Positions 37,101-47,876 of a stretch of DNA of 64,000 nt are shown piece after piece. The translations under genes and the position numbers were made by a program. The stretch comes from Ochotona curzoniae (taxonomy: Eukaryota > Chordata > Mammalia > Lagomorpha > Ochotonidae): positions 62,001-126,000 of the forward strand of contig NW_024465669.1 in NCBI RefSeq assembly GCF_017591425.1, read 5' to 3'. The notes under the pieces are model-generated. The model was not told where the DNA came from, did not search any database, and saw nothing but the letters and a program-made list of their open reading frames with translations. Numbering within the stretch: position 1 is the first letter of the stretch; every line of letters starts with the position of its first letter.

Positions 37101-37966
37101 ATACCCTGCAAGACCTAGGAGTAGGTCCCGACTTTCTAAGAAGGACACCAAAAGCAATAGCAGTTGAGAACAGAATAAACAAATGGGACCTCATCAAACT
37201 AAGAAGCTTCTGTACAGCAAGGGAAACAATCAACAAAGTAAAAAAGCAACCCACAGAGTGGGAGAAGATCTTTGCACATGATATAGGCGATAGGGGGCTA
37301 ATTTCCAGGATATACAAAGAACTTCAAAACAACCAAAAAACCAAAACAAACAAGCCACTCAAGAAATGGGCTCAGGAAATGGGCAAACATTTCACAAAGG
37401 AACAAGTCCAAATGGCAAACAAACATATGAAAAAATGTTCCAGCTCCCTAGCAATAAGGGAAATCCAAATTAAAACATCGATGAGGTACCACCTAACACC
37501 AGTAAGATTGGCCCACATAAACAAGAACACCAATGACGCTTGCTGGCGAGGATGCGGGGAAAAGGGAACCCTACTCCACTGCTGGTGGAGCTGCAAATTG
37601 GTACAGCCTTTATGGAAATCAGTCTGGAGAACACTCAAACAACTCAAAATCTGCATACCATATGACCCAGCAATAGCACTCCTAGGAATATATCCAAAAC
37701 ACCTGTTTTACGACAAACCAACATGCATCCCTATGTTCACTGCAGCACAATCAGTAATTGCAAAAACATGGAAGCAACCGAAATGCCCATCAGCAGAAGA
37801 TTGGATAAGAAAGTTTTGGTTCATCTACTCCATGGAATACTACTCAGCTATTAAAAAAAACAAAATGCAGTTCTTTGTGGCTAAATGGGCCCAACTGGAA
37901 ACTATAATGCTAAGGGAAATGAGCGAATCCCAAAAGGTTAGATACCACATGTTTGCCTTGATTTAA
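34134..37966 (+). pseudogene. L1 ORF2 (endonuclease-reverse transcriptase), two lesions
   Basis: This is a near-complete ORF2 of about 1,277 codons. The N-terminal APE-type endonuclease has [11 protein letters not shown], the Glu in [23 protein letters not shown] and SDHHGMK. The reverse transcriptase follows with [14 protein letters not shown] '[12 protein letters not shown]', [14 protein letters not shown] and the catalytic YADD (36,251-36,262). The C-terminal Cys-rich segment has [19 protein letters not shown] single A is missing near 35,709, shifting the frame until 35,757. A TAA at 36,533-36,535 then interrupts the frame. Between endonuclease and RT, an A-tract (35,278-35,307) encodes an unusually long lysine run. 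Activity would need both lesions absent, so this copy is dead. Confidence 0.92.
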
Positions 37967-38430
37967 CCTGTAATTTTTTTTTTTTGGTTGTTTGTTATTT
38001 TTTGAACCTGTCATTGATACTGTCTCAACCCAGATGTTTCGAAGAATGGAACTTGCATTATTTTTAACATATTGTTTACCCAATACTATGTCAATCAATT
38101 AATTCCATAATGTTGTATATTGATACTGAGGTATTGTTGGGGCTTTTAACTGTCCGGATCTTTACTCTGTTAGCCCTACCTTCAGACCAGAGAAGGTCTC
38201 CCCAAGAGGCCACTGAACTTATCTGGACAATAAGACGCTGAACTTTATGCTAGGCATGTGTTTGCAAGGAATGAATCTCAACTGAACTTGAACTATGGTT
38301 ATGCAACAAGGTGGAGGAATCCACCATGGGGGGAGGGGTATGGGAGGGGAGGGGGGAATCCCCAGCGCCTATAAAACTGCACCACAATGTAAACAACAAT
38401 AAAATTCAAAAAAATCTTTAAAAAAAAAAG

Positions 38431-40589
38431 AAGTAATTAATAATCTAAATAGACCTATAACATGGACTAAAATTGAACCAGTAATTAATTAAAGCTTTCC
38501 CAACCAAGAAAAGTGCTGGACCAGATGGCTTCACCTCTGAATTCTGCCAAAGGTTTCAAGACCAAATTATCCAAATTCTCCACAAACTTTTTCAAACAAG
38601 AGAAAGTGAGGGAATTTTTCCAAACTTTTCCTAGGAAGCCTATATCACCTCAATACTAACACCAGACAGAGACAACAAAAGGAGAACTACCGACTGATTT
38701 CCCTGGTCAACATAGATGCAAAGATCCTCAACAAAACACGGCCAATAGGATCCAGCAGTACATCAGGCAGATCATTCACCTAGACCACGTGGGATTCATC
38801 CCTGGCATGTGGAGATGGCTTAACATTCACAAAATAAGAAATGTGATTCGTCGCATCCAGAAATTGAAATACAAAACCATGTGATCATCTCAATAAATGC
38901 AGAGAAGGCATTTGATAAAACCCAGCACCACTTCATGCTGAAAACCTTAAGATAGGTGTAAAAGAAGATTCTATAACACAATGAAAGCAATTTATGAAAA
39001 ACCAAATGCCAGCATCATACTAAATGGAAAAAGACTTGAATCCTTTCCACTATGATCTGAAACTAGACAAGGATGTCCACTCTCATCACTGCTTTGCAAT
39101 AGAGTGTTGGAAGTCCTTACCAGAGTTATTAGGCAAGGAAAATAAATTAAAGGAATTCAAGTTGGAAATGAGGAATTCCTGTTTGCAAACATAATCCTCT
39201 ACTTAGGAGAACCAAATATGTGGAAGACCTCTATGATGAAAACCATAGAATATTTTAAGAAAAAATAGAAGACATTAAAAGATGAAGAAGCTTACCCAGT
39301 TCCTGGATTGGCAGGATCAACATCATCAAAACACCTATATTACTCTATTCATAATCCCCACACATTCAATATGTTCATATTATCAATCCCAATCCCAATA
39401 ACATTCTTCTCAAAAATAGAAGGTAGCAAGGTTCATCTAGAAACACAAGAGAGCACGAATAGCCAAAGCTATCCTGAAGAATAAAAATCAAACTGGAGGA
39501 ATCACAATTTAGACCTCAGGACATACTACAGAGCAGTGACCATCAAAAGTCTCATCCTGATACAGAAACAAGAAGATCAACGGAACAGAATAGAAACACC
39601 AGAAGGGAGACAACACATGTATAGCCAACTAATCTTTGATAAGAAATCTGGAAACAATCCAGGGAAAACTCCTGGTCACTTCAACAAATGTTGTTGGGAC
39701 AATTGGATTGTAGCCTGCAGAGGTAAGAAGCAAGACCCACACCTGTCTCAGTATACAAAAGTCAGCTCTAAATGGATCAAGGACCTAAATCTACACCCAG
39801 AACCCATCAGACTACTATTATAAGAAACACAGCAAGCACTTGCCAAGATACAAGAATGAAGAAGACTGCTTGGAAAAGACACCGAAAGCCTAGAGAGCCA
39901 AAGCCACAATAAACAAGTGGACTACATCAACGGAGAAGCTTCTATGCAGCAAAGGAAATAATATAGAAAAGAAGCAACCAACAGAATTGGAGAAAATATT
40001 TGCCCACTACACAACTGGTAGGGGACTAAAATCCAGAACTTACAAAGAGCTTTAGAAACCCAGGAACAGGAAAACAAACAACCCAGTGAAGAAATGGGTT
40101 AAAGAAATGAACAGACATTTGTTCAAAAGAACAGATTCAAATGACTAACAGACATGAATAGATGGCCAGTCTCCCTAGCCTTTATAGATACAAAGGAAAG
40201 CACTTAAATAGCAGACGGATGGAATTGTAACTCCTTATGAAGAAATGAACTGTCATGGCAATATGGGAAAAATTGATCAGGGGGTGGAAATGGTGGGGAG
40301 GAGAATCCCAGACTATACATAGCTGTATGATAAAATTCAACAATTAAAATAAAAATTTTAAAAAAGAAATAAAAGGAAACCACATTGAGGTTCCACCTAA
40401 CTTCAGTGAGTTTGACCTACATTCAGAATTCTACGAATAACACGGGCTGGTGTGAATATAGGGAGAATGTACCCTCCTTCACTGATGGCAAGAGTGTAGG
40501 CTAGTACAACCACTATGGAAATCAGTATGAAGAGTGCTTAGAGAATTGCAAATTAGCCTGCCATATGACCCAGCTATCCTGCTCCTAGG
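38431..40589 (+). mobile_element. Older L1 ORF2, 3' half, abruptly cut
   Basis: The element resumes with NNLNRPIT, then 'KCWTRWLHL'-frame shifts of the PGPDGFT region. It has a degenerate RT with a deletion around the catalytic block and ORF2 C-terminal pieces ([43 protein letters not shown]). A 3'-end piece of another LINE (about 40,215-40,372, ending in an A-rich tail) is inserted. The homology stops at 'CCAGCTATCCTGCTCCTAGG' (40,570-40,589), and the next base belongs to an ARVCF exon. Confidence 0.85.
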
Positions 40590-40738
40590 CTCCCACAACT
40601 GCCCAGGGGGCCTCTCCCTGCCTGAGTGCTTCCAGGCAGAGCCCTGGCCAATGATGACGAGGGTGGCCACAAGTCGGACCCCTGACTATGACACAGCCCC
40701 TTGAAGAAGGCCCGAGGACGGCAAGGACTGCGTGCCAG
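40590..40738 (+). pseudogene. ARVCF: ARVCF copy, truncated first exon
   Basis: Reads PGGLSLPECFQAEPW, then after a deletion (the parent has about 10 more residues here) NDDEGG and, in another frame, PDYDTA and RRPE. It ends at a good donor (GCCAG then GTGAGC). The exon's 5' part is replaced by L1 sequence at 40,589/40,590. Confidence 0.85.
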
Positions 40739-41476
40739 GTGAGCACCCTAACCCTATCCCTCCCACACTGACCACCAGCAATCGCTGCCACCTCCTCCAG
40801 GAAGTCTGTGTTCTGCATCCTCAATGAAACTGCTGGTGTTGAGTTGGTCAAGCATGCATGGACATGACCTGACTTTGGCTCTTGTAAGTGCAGGCACACA
40901 GGAGAGTGGGTGTTAGACTGAGCAGCCACCTGACAGCTTTCTAATCAATGATGCCTGAGACCTAGAGGCTCTGGAGTTCCTCCCCCTGGAAGCCAAGGAC
41001 CCTGGGCCTTCTCCTGGTATCCTCTGGGGATCCCAAGTTTCTACACCTGCAGAGCAGGCCCTAGTGCCAGTCACCTGATCCCCCTCTTCCAAGCCCTCCT
41101 ACCCTTCTTAGCTTCCTGGAAAGAGACTGCAACCCACAGGGGACCCCTGAGAGCTTCAGTACCCCCATGGGTGTTCTTCTTGGGAGAGCCTAATCTAGGG
41201 AGGGTCATCTACTTCCCTCCCACCTAGCCCTGCTGCATCCTGGTGCCAGCTGGAGATGGGGGTATTGCAGGCAGGGAAGGGATCCTGGAGGCACTGTGGA
41301 AGGGAGTGAGTGACAGATGAATTTAACTCCAACTCTGTCCTGATCGGTTCTTGCCCAGGCTGGCTTTTGTACTAGGAGCCAGGGTACCAGTGCCCCTGGC
41401 CCAGCCTTGCTCCATCACAGAGACCCTGGTCCCCAGGAGTAGGCATCAGATGGTTCATGAAGACCTACGTTCACAG

Positions 41477-41971
41477 GACCTAAGAGGACGTGGCAGATGA
41501 TGGCACCGGTTGCAAGTTGTTGCTAGAGGAGTGGGCTCCATTCCCCGCAACAATGGCACCCCTGGCCCAGCCCAAACGGGGCTGACTCAGCAGCCTGGAC
41601 CAGGTGGTCCAATGCTCGCCCTCAGTGGACAGTGCCACAAGGAGCCATGCTGGCAGGACCCAGAGCTGCCAGAGGTGCTAGCCATGCTGCGGCACCCAGT
41701 GAAGGCCAATGCAGCTGCCTACCTGCAGCACCTGTGCTTCGAGAATGAAGATGGCAAGCAATGTGTATGGCAGCGGCGGGGGTGCCACTGGTCTTGCCGT
41801 TGCTGGACCACCCGTGGGCAGAGGTGCAGCACTGGGCCTGCAGGGCACTGCGCAACCTCTCCTACAGCCAGAACACAGACAACAAGGCTGCCATCCGACA
41901 CTGTGGGCCACTAGCCCTGGTGTGCCTGCTGCAGGCCACCTGGGACAACGAGGTTCCGTAGCTCATCACTG
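41477..41971 (+). pseudogene. ARVCF: ARVCF copy, large exon with first armadillo repeats
   Basis: The acceptor TTCACAG is followed by a frame with [60 protein letters not shown] and, one frame over, [16 protein letters not shown] and [19 protein letters not shown]. Lesions are TAA at 41,481-41,483, TGA at 41,583-41,585, a 1-base loss near 41,636, loss of two codons after HPV, a frameshift near 41,780 and TAG at 41,959-41,961. The donor reads ATGAGT where GTGAGT is expected (41,972). Confidence 0.93.
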
Positions 41972-42482
41972 ATGAGTGGCACCTGGCCACTTCTGCGTGA
42001 CCCCAACCCCACATCCCCTAGGAAGAGAATGGAGAGAGTAGTGACTTAGCCTGGGATTGGGGAGGCCGTGATGAACCCCTGGCGGCCAGGAGTGCGGGCT
42101 GCTGGGACAATTTAGTCAGGTGGCAGGGTAAGACAGGTCCCTCAGTCACAGCAGGGCACTGCAGACCTCCTCCTGCCACAGTGGCATCATATGACCATCT
42201 CTACAAGGCCCTGTGGACAGAAGACGGCAGGGAGGAGATGGTATCTGACTTGCCCACCTCCCTGCCTCACTGCACCCAGTGCTTCTACAGTTCCTCGCCC
42301 CCAAGCTGGAAGCGGCTGCTCAGTGCCCCTTGCCTCTCTGGCCTGAGTCAGGAAGGCCTCTCACAGTCTTCCTGATGCCAACCTGGGCACAAGGAAGGTG
42401 GCAGGTCCTGAGTGGCATGGAGGCTCCCAGGAAGGGCAGGGACTTGGGTCAGTGCACAGCCAGCCATCGCTGGCACCCGCAG

Positions 42483-42666
42483 GTGCCCTCTTGAACCTGT
42501 CATCATACGAACCTCTGAAGAAGGTCATCATGGACCACGGCCTGCAGACCCTCACACACGAGATCATCGTGCCCCATTCAGGCTGGGAGCATGAGCCCAA
42601 CGAGGAATCCAAGCCAAGGGACGCCGAGTGGACAACCGTCTTCAAGAACACATCTGGCTCCTTGAG
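42483..42666 (+). pseudogene. ARVCF: ARVCF copy, armadillo exon (NLSSYEPLK)
   Basis: Acceptor CCCGCAG. The open frame runs LLNLSSYEPLKKVIMDHGLQ, TLTHEIIVPHSGWEHEPNEE, SKPRDAEWTTVFKNTSGSLR. This is the best-preserved exon, with no stop. The expected donor is destroyed: GA follows TTGAG at 42,667-42,668. Confidence 0.95.
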
Positions 42667-42964
42667 GAGTGGGCAGTGCCAGCCCAGACCATGCCCACCA
42701 CCCTGGGTCCCTGCTGTTCTTCCTGGCTATGCGTGGGGAGTACTCAGTGTGGTCATGAATTCCTTGGGCCACCTCTGTCCCTTCCAATTTATCCCGGAAG
42801 CTGCCATCTCCCTCGGGGAGGTGCTAAGTTGTGCTAAAGTCCATTTTGGGAAGGAACACAAGCCCTCCAAGCAAGCCAGGGCTGGAGGGGGTGAGGCTGG
42901 AGAAGGCCCCTTGGTGGAGGCTGGGGACTCACCAGCGTCTTCCTTTCCATTGCTCCCCCCGCAG

Positions 42965-43043
42965 GAATGTGAGCTCAGATGGCTCTGAGGCCCAGTGGAG
43001 GCTCCTTCAGTCGCCTGTGGGAAGGAAGGACAGGGACAACAAG
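42965..43043 (+). pseudogene. ARVCF: ARVCF copy, armadillo exon with 39-base deletion
   Basis: Acceptor CCCGCAG and donor AAG-GTGGGT are intact. It reads NVSSDGSEAQWRLLQSPVGR KDRDNK. Compared with the parent as I remember it, 13 residues between the WRL and LQS parts are missing in frame. That removes most of one armadillo helix set. Confidence 0.9.
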
Positions 43044-43350
43044 GTGGGTGGGACAGAGTGGGGATGGGCTCGCAGCCTCCTGCTGAAGGTCTAGGAGCCA
43101 GCCGCTGCAGGAGCTGGGACTGGGTCTGTCCAGGACAGTATAGAGAAGAATGGCTGTGTGGGTTTACAGTGTTTTGAACATGGCCTCGCATTAATGGCCA
43201 CAGCCCCTCCCTGCCAATTCTCACTCATCTGGATCTGCTCCCCATTCCCAGGCCTCCCAGGCAGGCAGGGGTCGCACTGGCTAGGAGGGTGAGTGTCTCC
43301 TCGCCCTGAGTTCCTGCCTCATGCTCACCTCCCCCCTTGGACTCTCATAT

Positions 43351-43525
43351 TCAGTAGAGAACTGCGTGTGCATCATGTGGAACCTGCTGTACCATGTGCA
43401 CAAGGAGGTGCCTGGAGCTGACAGGTACCAGGAAGCTGAGCCAGGGCCACCAGGCAGCACCACTGCGGACTCCCAGCAGCAAAGGCGGGATGAAGCCAGC
43501 TGCTTCAGTGGCAAGAAGGCCAAAG
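43351..43525 (+). pseudogene. ARVCF: ARVCF copy, exon with VENCVCIM and insert loop
   Basis: Reads SVENCVCIMWNLLYHVHKEV, PGADRYQEAEPGPPG, RRDEASCFSGKKAK. This is an armadillo helix followed by the long basic loop of the p120 family. The donor AAAG-GTGAGT is intact. At the exon start the in-phase acceptor position reads AT rather than AG. Confidence 0.92.
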
Positions 43526-44080
43526 GTGAGTGGGTGAGATAGGGTCCTGCCTGTTTATACCCCCATCCCTCCCCTTTCCTAGACTGCAGGCCCTCCAGGG
43601 TACCCAGGCAGCAGGCAAATCAAGGGGCTGGAGGACTCCTCACCCAGAGCCAGGAAGAGGGCAAACAGCCTACGGGGAAGCCAGAGTCGGAGTTCCAGCC
43701 CTGCCCCTATGCAGTGTAGGCCATGGTGTCGTGGAGCGGGGGCAGAAGGCAAGAAAGGGCAGAGGAGAAGGGCAGGTGGGAGAGCCAGTGATGGGCCCTA
43801 CCTGTGCTCACCTCTGGGGAAGGTTCTGCAGGCCTGTCACCTGGCAGAGTACCCCTGGACATGTCCTGTCTTCCTGCCCTGCCTTCTGGCCACCACCCCC
43901 TAGGCTTCAGCTACTGCTGTAGAGCCTGTTTGCACCTCTGAGCCCTAGATTTCCATAGGTGTTCAGCCTTGCTCCCCACCACCCTGACCCCAGGGTATGC
44001 AGTGGAAACATAGGGGACACTGGGAGGGTCCCCCCACTGAAGCTGCTCTCCTCTCTCCTGTGCTCCCTGTGGCCACCCAG

Positions 44081-44098
44081 AGGACTGGTTTCATCAAG
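44081..44098 (+). pseudogene. ARVCF: ARVCF copy, 18-base microexon
   Basis: CCACCCAG, then 18 bases, then GTTATT. Joined to the previous exon's phase it supplies EDWFHQ, matching the short alternatively used loop exon of the p120-catenin family (EEWFHQ in ARVCF). Confidence 0.85.
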
Positions 44099-44913
44099 GT
44101 TATTGAGAACTGTGTGTCTGCATGGTCCCTGTCCTCAGCCAGGCTAGAGGGCTCACACTATCGCTGTCTTGACAACCGCAGGGCAATGAGCACCCAGGAA
44201 AGCCACTCAATTCCCGTCTCCAACCACCAGGCACATCACCCTGGCCGCTGTCTCCATGCCAACTGCTTGGACACACACACACACAAAACACACAAACAGG
44301 GGCAGGAATGCGTTCCCCCACCCAGCAGCTGAGTGAGAGGCCAGCCCAAGATGCTGCTCCTGCAACCTCAGACTCTACTACATAGGGAAGGCTGGGGCAG
44401 CACTGAGAGGGTGCACGTGCATGGCCCCAGAGATGTCTAATGGCTCTCACAGGAGGCCCCCTGCTTATCTGAGTTCAGCTCTGCTCCCTTCTGGGGGAGT
44501 TAGGAGCTATGACTTGGGTGCCTGGAGGTGAAGAGCTTGGTGCCTGCCAGGGGGAACATTCCCCTTGCTCACCAAGTTGTATTCCTGGCAGTTTTTCTGT
44601 CTATACCCATTGCCGTCCAGCCTGGGCTCCTGCCCACATGCAGCTGCCCAAGAATCCCAAGGAGTCATATGACGTGCCTCTCAGCATGTGATGCGGGTGC
44701 CACAGGCCCTAGGCCTCCTCATGGCTACCACCGCCTTGCCCTCTGGGCCACCTGTCCATGGGCTCCAAATGGTTCCGAGCAGTGCCTGCCCCCAGATGCA
44801 GGGTGCTCCCCAGGGTTTCTGGGCAGGAGACCCCCATCCTGGCATGCTTCTGCCCACCACACCCCAACCCCAGCCCAGGCTCCACGTCACCTCTAGCCAT
44901 CCTTCTCTTCTAG

Positions 44914-44985
44914 GGAAGAAGGACGGTGAGACAGACCAGAACTTTGACATGCTGGACCTGCCCAAGCAGATGGAAGCTGCTAAAG
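44914..44985 (+). pseudogene. ARVCF: ARVCF copy, GKKDGETDQNFD exon
   Basis: Acceptor TTCTAG, donor AAAG-GTGAGC. Open frame GKKDGETDQNFDMLDLPKQM then EAAKG. Fully conserved layout, no lesion seen. Confidence 0.93.
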
Positions 44986-45629
44986 GTGAGCCTGTGACCA
45001 GCAGCAAAGCCAGTGCCACTGCAGTAGGCCCCAGCTCTGTAGGCAATCAGAGGTGTGGGGTTCCCCAGAGGTCCTTGGGGACCTGTACAGAGTCAGGATC
45101 AATGTCATGGGTCAGTTGATTGGGGATTGCTGGGGAGACAAGTCCTAGAGGGCAGCAGACAGCAGGTGAGAGGTGGGGCTGAGGGGCAGCCACCTGGGCT
45201 GGGAACTAGGGGGTGCAGTGTTCTCAGACCCAGAAATGGAGAGGGGCTGTGGACCCATGCGATGGGGCGTTATGTGGGTGCATCCCCCACCTGTTGAGTT
45301 CCTGTGGCTCTGTGCTGTCTCCTCGGATCCTGCCTGCCTGAGATCTTCCCAGTGGGTGGAGGTGGCCAAGCGACCCCAGTCATTGTGGGCACAGGGAGTC
45401 TAGGTGGGAGGGGTGCTTCACAGGTAGAGAGGAAGACAGCTTCCTGAGACAGGACAGGCAGGCATGGAGGGCTGCCTTGGAAGCTCTGTGTGTGCACCAT
45501 GTGGAGTGCCAGCTGTGGGGGAACCTGGAATGACTGTTCCAGGAAGACGGGCCCTGTTGCTAAAGGTGTGGCCCTGGTTGCTCAGCTCCCATTATCAACC
45601 AGTGGAAGCGGGCCCTATTGCATGCCCAG

Positions 45630-45678
45630 GCTTTGAGCTGCTGGAGCCCTGCAGAACCTCAGCGCTGGAAATTGGATG
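45630..45678 (+). pseudogene. ARVCF: ARVCF copy, collapsed exon
   Basis: Starts GFELLE and ends, in a different frame, with ALQNLSAGNWM before the donor GTGACA. About 27 residues of the parental exon between these ends are missing, and the deletion is not a multiple of three. Confidence 0.85.
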
Positions 45679-45861
45679 GTGACATGTGAGGCCTGCCTTG
45701 GGCACTGCGCAGGCTTGGGACCCCACCGCTGGGCGATAGGAGGAGGGAGGAGTGGCCCTTGAACTGCGGGCGTGTGGACTACAGTACAGCCCAGCTGGTG
45801 GGGACAGCTGGGGTCTGGGCAGCAAGTCTGCGCTAAGCATTCCATCCCCCAGCCGCCGCAG

Positions 45862-46012
45862 TGGGCCACCTACATCTGCACCATGGTGCACAAGGAGCGC
45901 AGGCTCCCGGTGCTGGTGGAGCTGCTGCAGTCTGAGATGGACAAGGTGGTGCGGGCCATGGTCACCGCACTGCGGAACCTCTCGCTGGGCAGGCACAACA
46001 AAGACCTCATTG
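45862..46012 (+). pseudogene. ARVCF: ARVCF copy, LPVLVELLQSE armadillo exon
   Basis: Acceptor CCGCAG, donor ATTG-GTGAGA. Open frame WATYICTMVHKERRLPVLVE, LLQSEMDKVVRAMVTALRNL, SLGRHNKDLIG. No lesion seen. Confidence 0.95.
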
Positions 46013-46220
46013 GTGAGAGAGGAGCCGGGCAGGCCGAGACGCGCAGGGTAGGGAGGGCGGTGGAGGATGGGTGATTCTGGAGCTCTCATGGCAGCGTGAT
46101 GTCCTGGGGCCCTCCTGTCACTGTCCCTCACCCACTTCCACGCCACAGGAACGCTGTTTTTCCTGTAGGGACAGGCCAAAGGGTGTCCTAACACCTGTCT
46201 TTGCCTGTCAGCCCGCCTAG

Positions 46221-46396
46221 GGAGCTACGCCATGAAGGAGCTGTTGCAAAAAGTGAGCAATGCGCAAGCTCCCCCGCGCCCTGGAGGAAGACACTGTGGT
46301 GGCTGTGCTCAACAGCATCCACGAGATCGTTGTCCGACAGCCTGGACAATGGCCGATGGTTCCTGCAGGCTCGCAGTGTGCCCTCTGCGCTAGCAG
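46221..46396 (+). pseudogene. ARVCF: ARVCF copy, exon with two frameshifts
   Basis: Reads SYAMKELLQKVSNAQAPPRP, then shifts by a ~10-base loss to LEEDTVVAVLNSIHEIV. A one-base gain shifts it again to SDSLDNGRWFLQARSVPSAL. Acceptor GCCTAG and donor GCAG-GTGCGT are present. Confidence 0.93.
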
Positions 46397-46519
46397 GTGC
46401 GTGGGGTGGGCAGGGCTAGCTGGCAGGTGGGCAGGTTAGCAGGTGGATGGGATTTGGGGAGGGGCCTGACGAGGGAGGCGTGGCTAGTGGTCACTGACCC
46501 CACCCCGGGACGGCCACAG

Positions 46520-46630
46520 CCAGCAGGTGCGCGAGGCAAAGGCAGCGTCCACGTGCTGCTGACCTTGTGGAGCTACAAGGAGCTGCGTTGGGCCCTGCAG
46601 AGGGACGGCTGGACCAAGGCGCACTTCCAG
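46520..46630 (+). pseudogene. ARVCF: ARVCF copy, last armadillo exon
   Basis: SQQVREAKAAS, then a missing C shifts the frame before LWSYKELRWALQRDGWTKAH and FQ. Splice signals CCACAG and CAG-GTGCGG remain. Confidence 0.93.
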
Positions 46631-46729
46631 GTGCGGGCTGCTCTCCCCTCTGCCGGCTCAAGTCCCAGCCGCAGGAGAAGGTGTTGCGAGCTCACCCCAG
46701 TGTTGTGTCTATACCTTGTGCTTTCTCAG

Positions 46730-46828
46730 TCTGCTGCAGTAGCCAGCAAGGTGCCTAAGGGAGCACAGAGCCCCGGGGGGGGGGGGGCTTCGATGACAGC
46801 ATGCTGCCATTGGTGGCCAAGGGCCTGG
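46730..46828 (+). pseudogene. ARVCF: ARVCF copy, exon with 13-G run
   Basis: SAAVASKVPKGAQSPGG, then a run of 13 G (46,775-46,787) leaves the frame one base out. Beyond it FDDSMLPLVAKGL follows in the parental frame. Acceptor CTCAG, donor CTGG-GTGCGA. Confidence 0.9.
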
Positions 46829-47059
46829 GTGCGAGAGGCTGACAGGTGGTGCGGTGGTGGAGTAGAGAGACCCTGCGTGGGCTGGGGACCTGGATCACTG
46901 CTCCCTGGGGATTCTTGGTCATGTGCCGCCTGCTCGGGTGCCACTGCAGGGGTGGGGGTGGGGCATTGCTGGCCAGGCAGGGGTGCCAACAAGTGGGCAG
47001 CAAAGGATGCCCAGCCCATCTTGGCAGCCCACCACTCACACCTGCTCTCACCCTTGCAG

Positions 47060-47116
47060 ACAGCGAGAAGGCAGGTAGCCGGGAAGTGATTCCTCTGGAC
47101 ACACTTGGCCCACTGG
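47060..47116 (+). pseudogene. ARVCF: ARVCF copy, SEKAGSREVIP exon
   Basis: Acceptor TTGCAG, donor CTGG-GTGAGT. Open frame DSEKAGSREVIPLDTLGPLG corresponds to the tail region after the armadillo domain. Confidence 0.88.
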
Positions 47117-47349
47117 GTGAGTGCAGGTGCTGTGGGGCTTGTGGGAAGAAGGGTGGGCAGGTGGGAGGGGTCGTGGAAAGGAGGGAGGCAGATGGGAGGC
47201 CCTAGGCTGATGCTGGGAAGGCCTGCTGGCTGGACGACCTGTGCCCAGCCACAGCTCTACCCCCTTTAGGGGCCGGTGGGAGTGTTGACAGCAGGTGCTG
47301 GCAAGCTCCTACAGTGCCCCGCCATAGTCCTCTGCTCTGCTGTCCCCAG

Positions 47350-47435
47350 AACTCTACATCATGGTGGACCTTAGAGAATACAGGGCCCGTGGTAGTGACC
47401 CCATGGGGGAGGCCTCCGAAAAGAAGCCATTGAAA
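47350..47435 (+). pseudogene. ARVCF: ARVCF copy, EASEKKPLK exon
   Basis: Acceptor CCCCAG. Frame LYIMVDLREYRARGSDPMGE then ASEKKPLK. Donor AAA-GTTAGT. The parental tail has a similar VDRRERRPRGAS..EASEKE order. Confidence 0.85.
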
Positions 47436-47876
47436 GTTAGTAGTGATTGGCTGCCAGGGGAGGGGATGGGTGCACCCTTCCCTCCTCTGGCTCATCCAGT
47501 TGCAGTCCTCAAGTCCTGAGCCCTGGGCCATTGGGGGCCAGGGAGCACAGCTGGACTGTCCACCCTTGCTGGGAAGGAGAGCAGGGTCTGGGAATGGGGG
47601 AGTCTAGCCAGCTCGCCTACGCCTTTCTCTGCATGTGTGTGCTAGGCGAGGTCCACCACCTGCTCCACGCCAGTTCTCCTGGCTTAACACACGGGCCGGT
47701 GCACTCATCAGCTCCACCCAGCTCGGCTTCTCCCTTGGCACTGTGGCAGCGAACCCATCCTCAGGCCCCTCCCCCAATCTCCCCCCACTAACTTAACTTC
47801 TGTGTTCTGCCTCTTAAGGCTTCTGTGCTCCTGCCTGCCCACTCACCCACCCGCAGTGCCTGCGTGACTGCTGCAG

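Larger units (their letters stand above)
33809..38430 (+). mobile_element. Young 5'-truncated L1 nested in older L1
   Basis: The element consists of the last ~80-90 codons of ORF1 (stop TAA at 34,076-34,078), a 55-base spacer, ORF2 (34,134-37,966), a 3' UTR with a G-rich stretch near 38,325-38,360, and an A-rich tail. It interrupts an older L1. The target 'TTAAGAAG' precedes it and 'AAGAAG' follows the A-tail, giving a short duplication. It is much better preserved than any other LINE in the window, but one frameshift and one stop make it inactive. Confidence 0.9.

Noticed and set aside
41510..41914. Possible intact short armadillo protein
   Set aside because: The frame holds only part of one ARVCF exon and leaves the parental frame near 41,780.
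46397..47089. 230-codon frame on +
   Set aside because: Spans several ARVCF introns and exons in mixed frames; the true exons in it are listed under the ARVCF copy.
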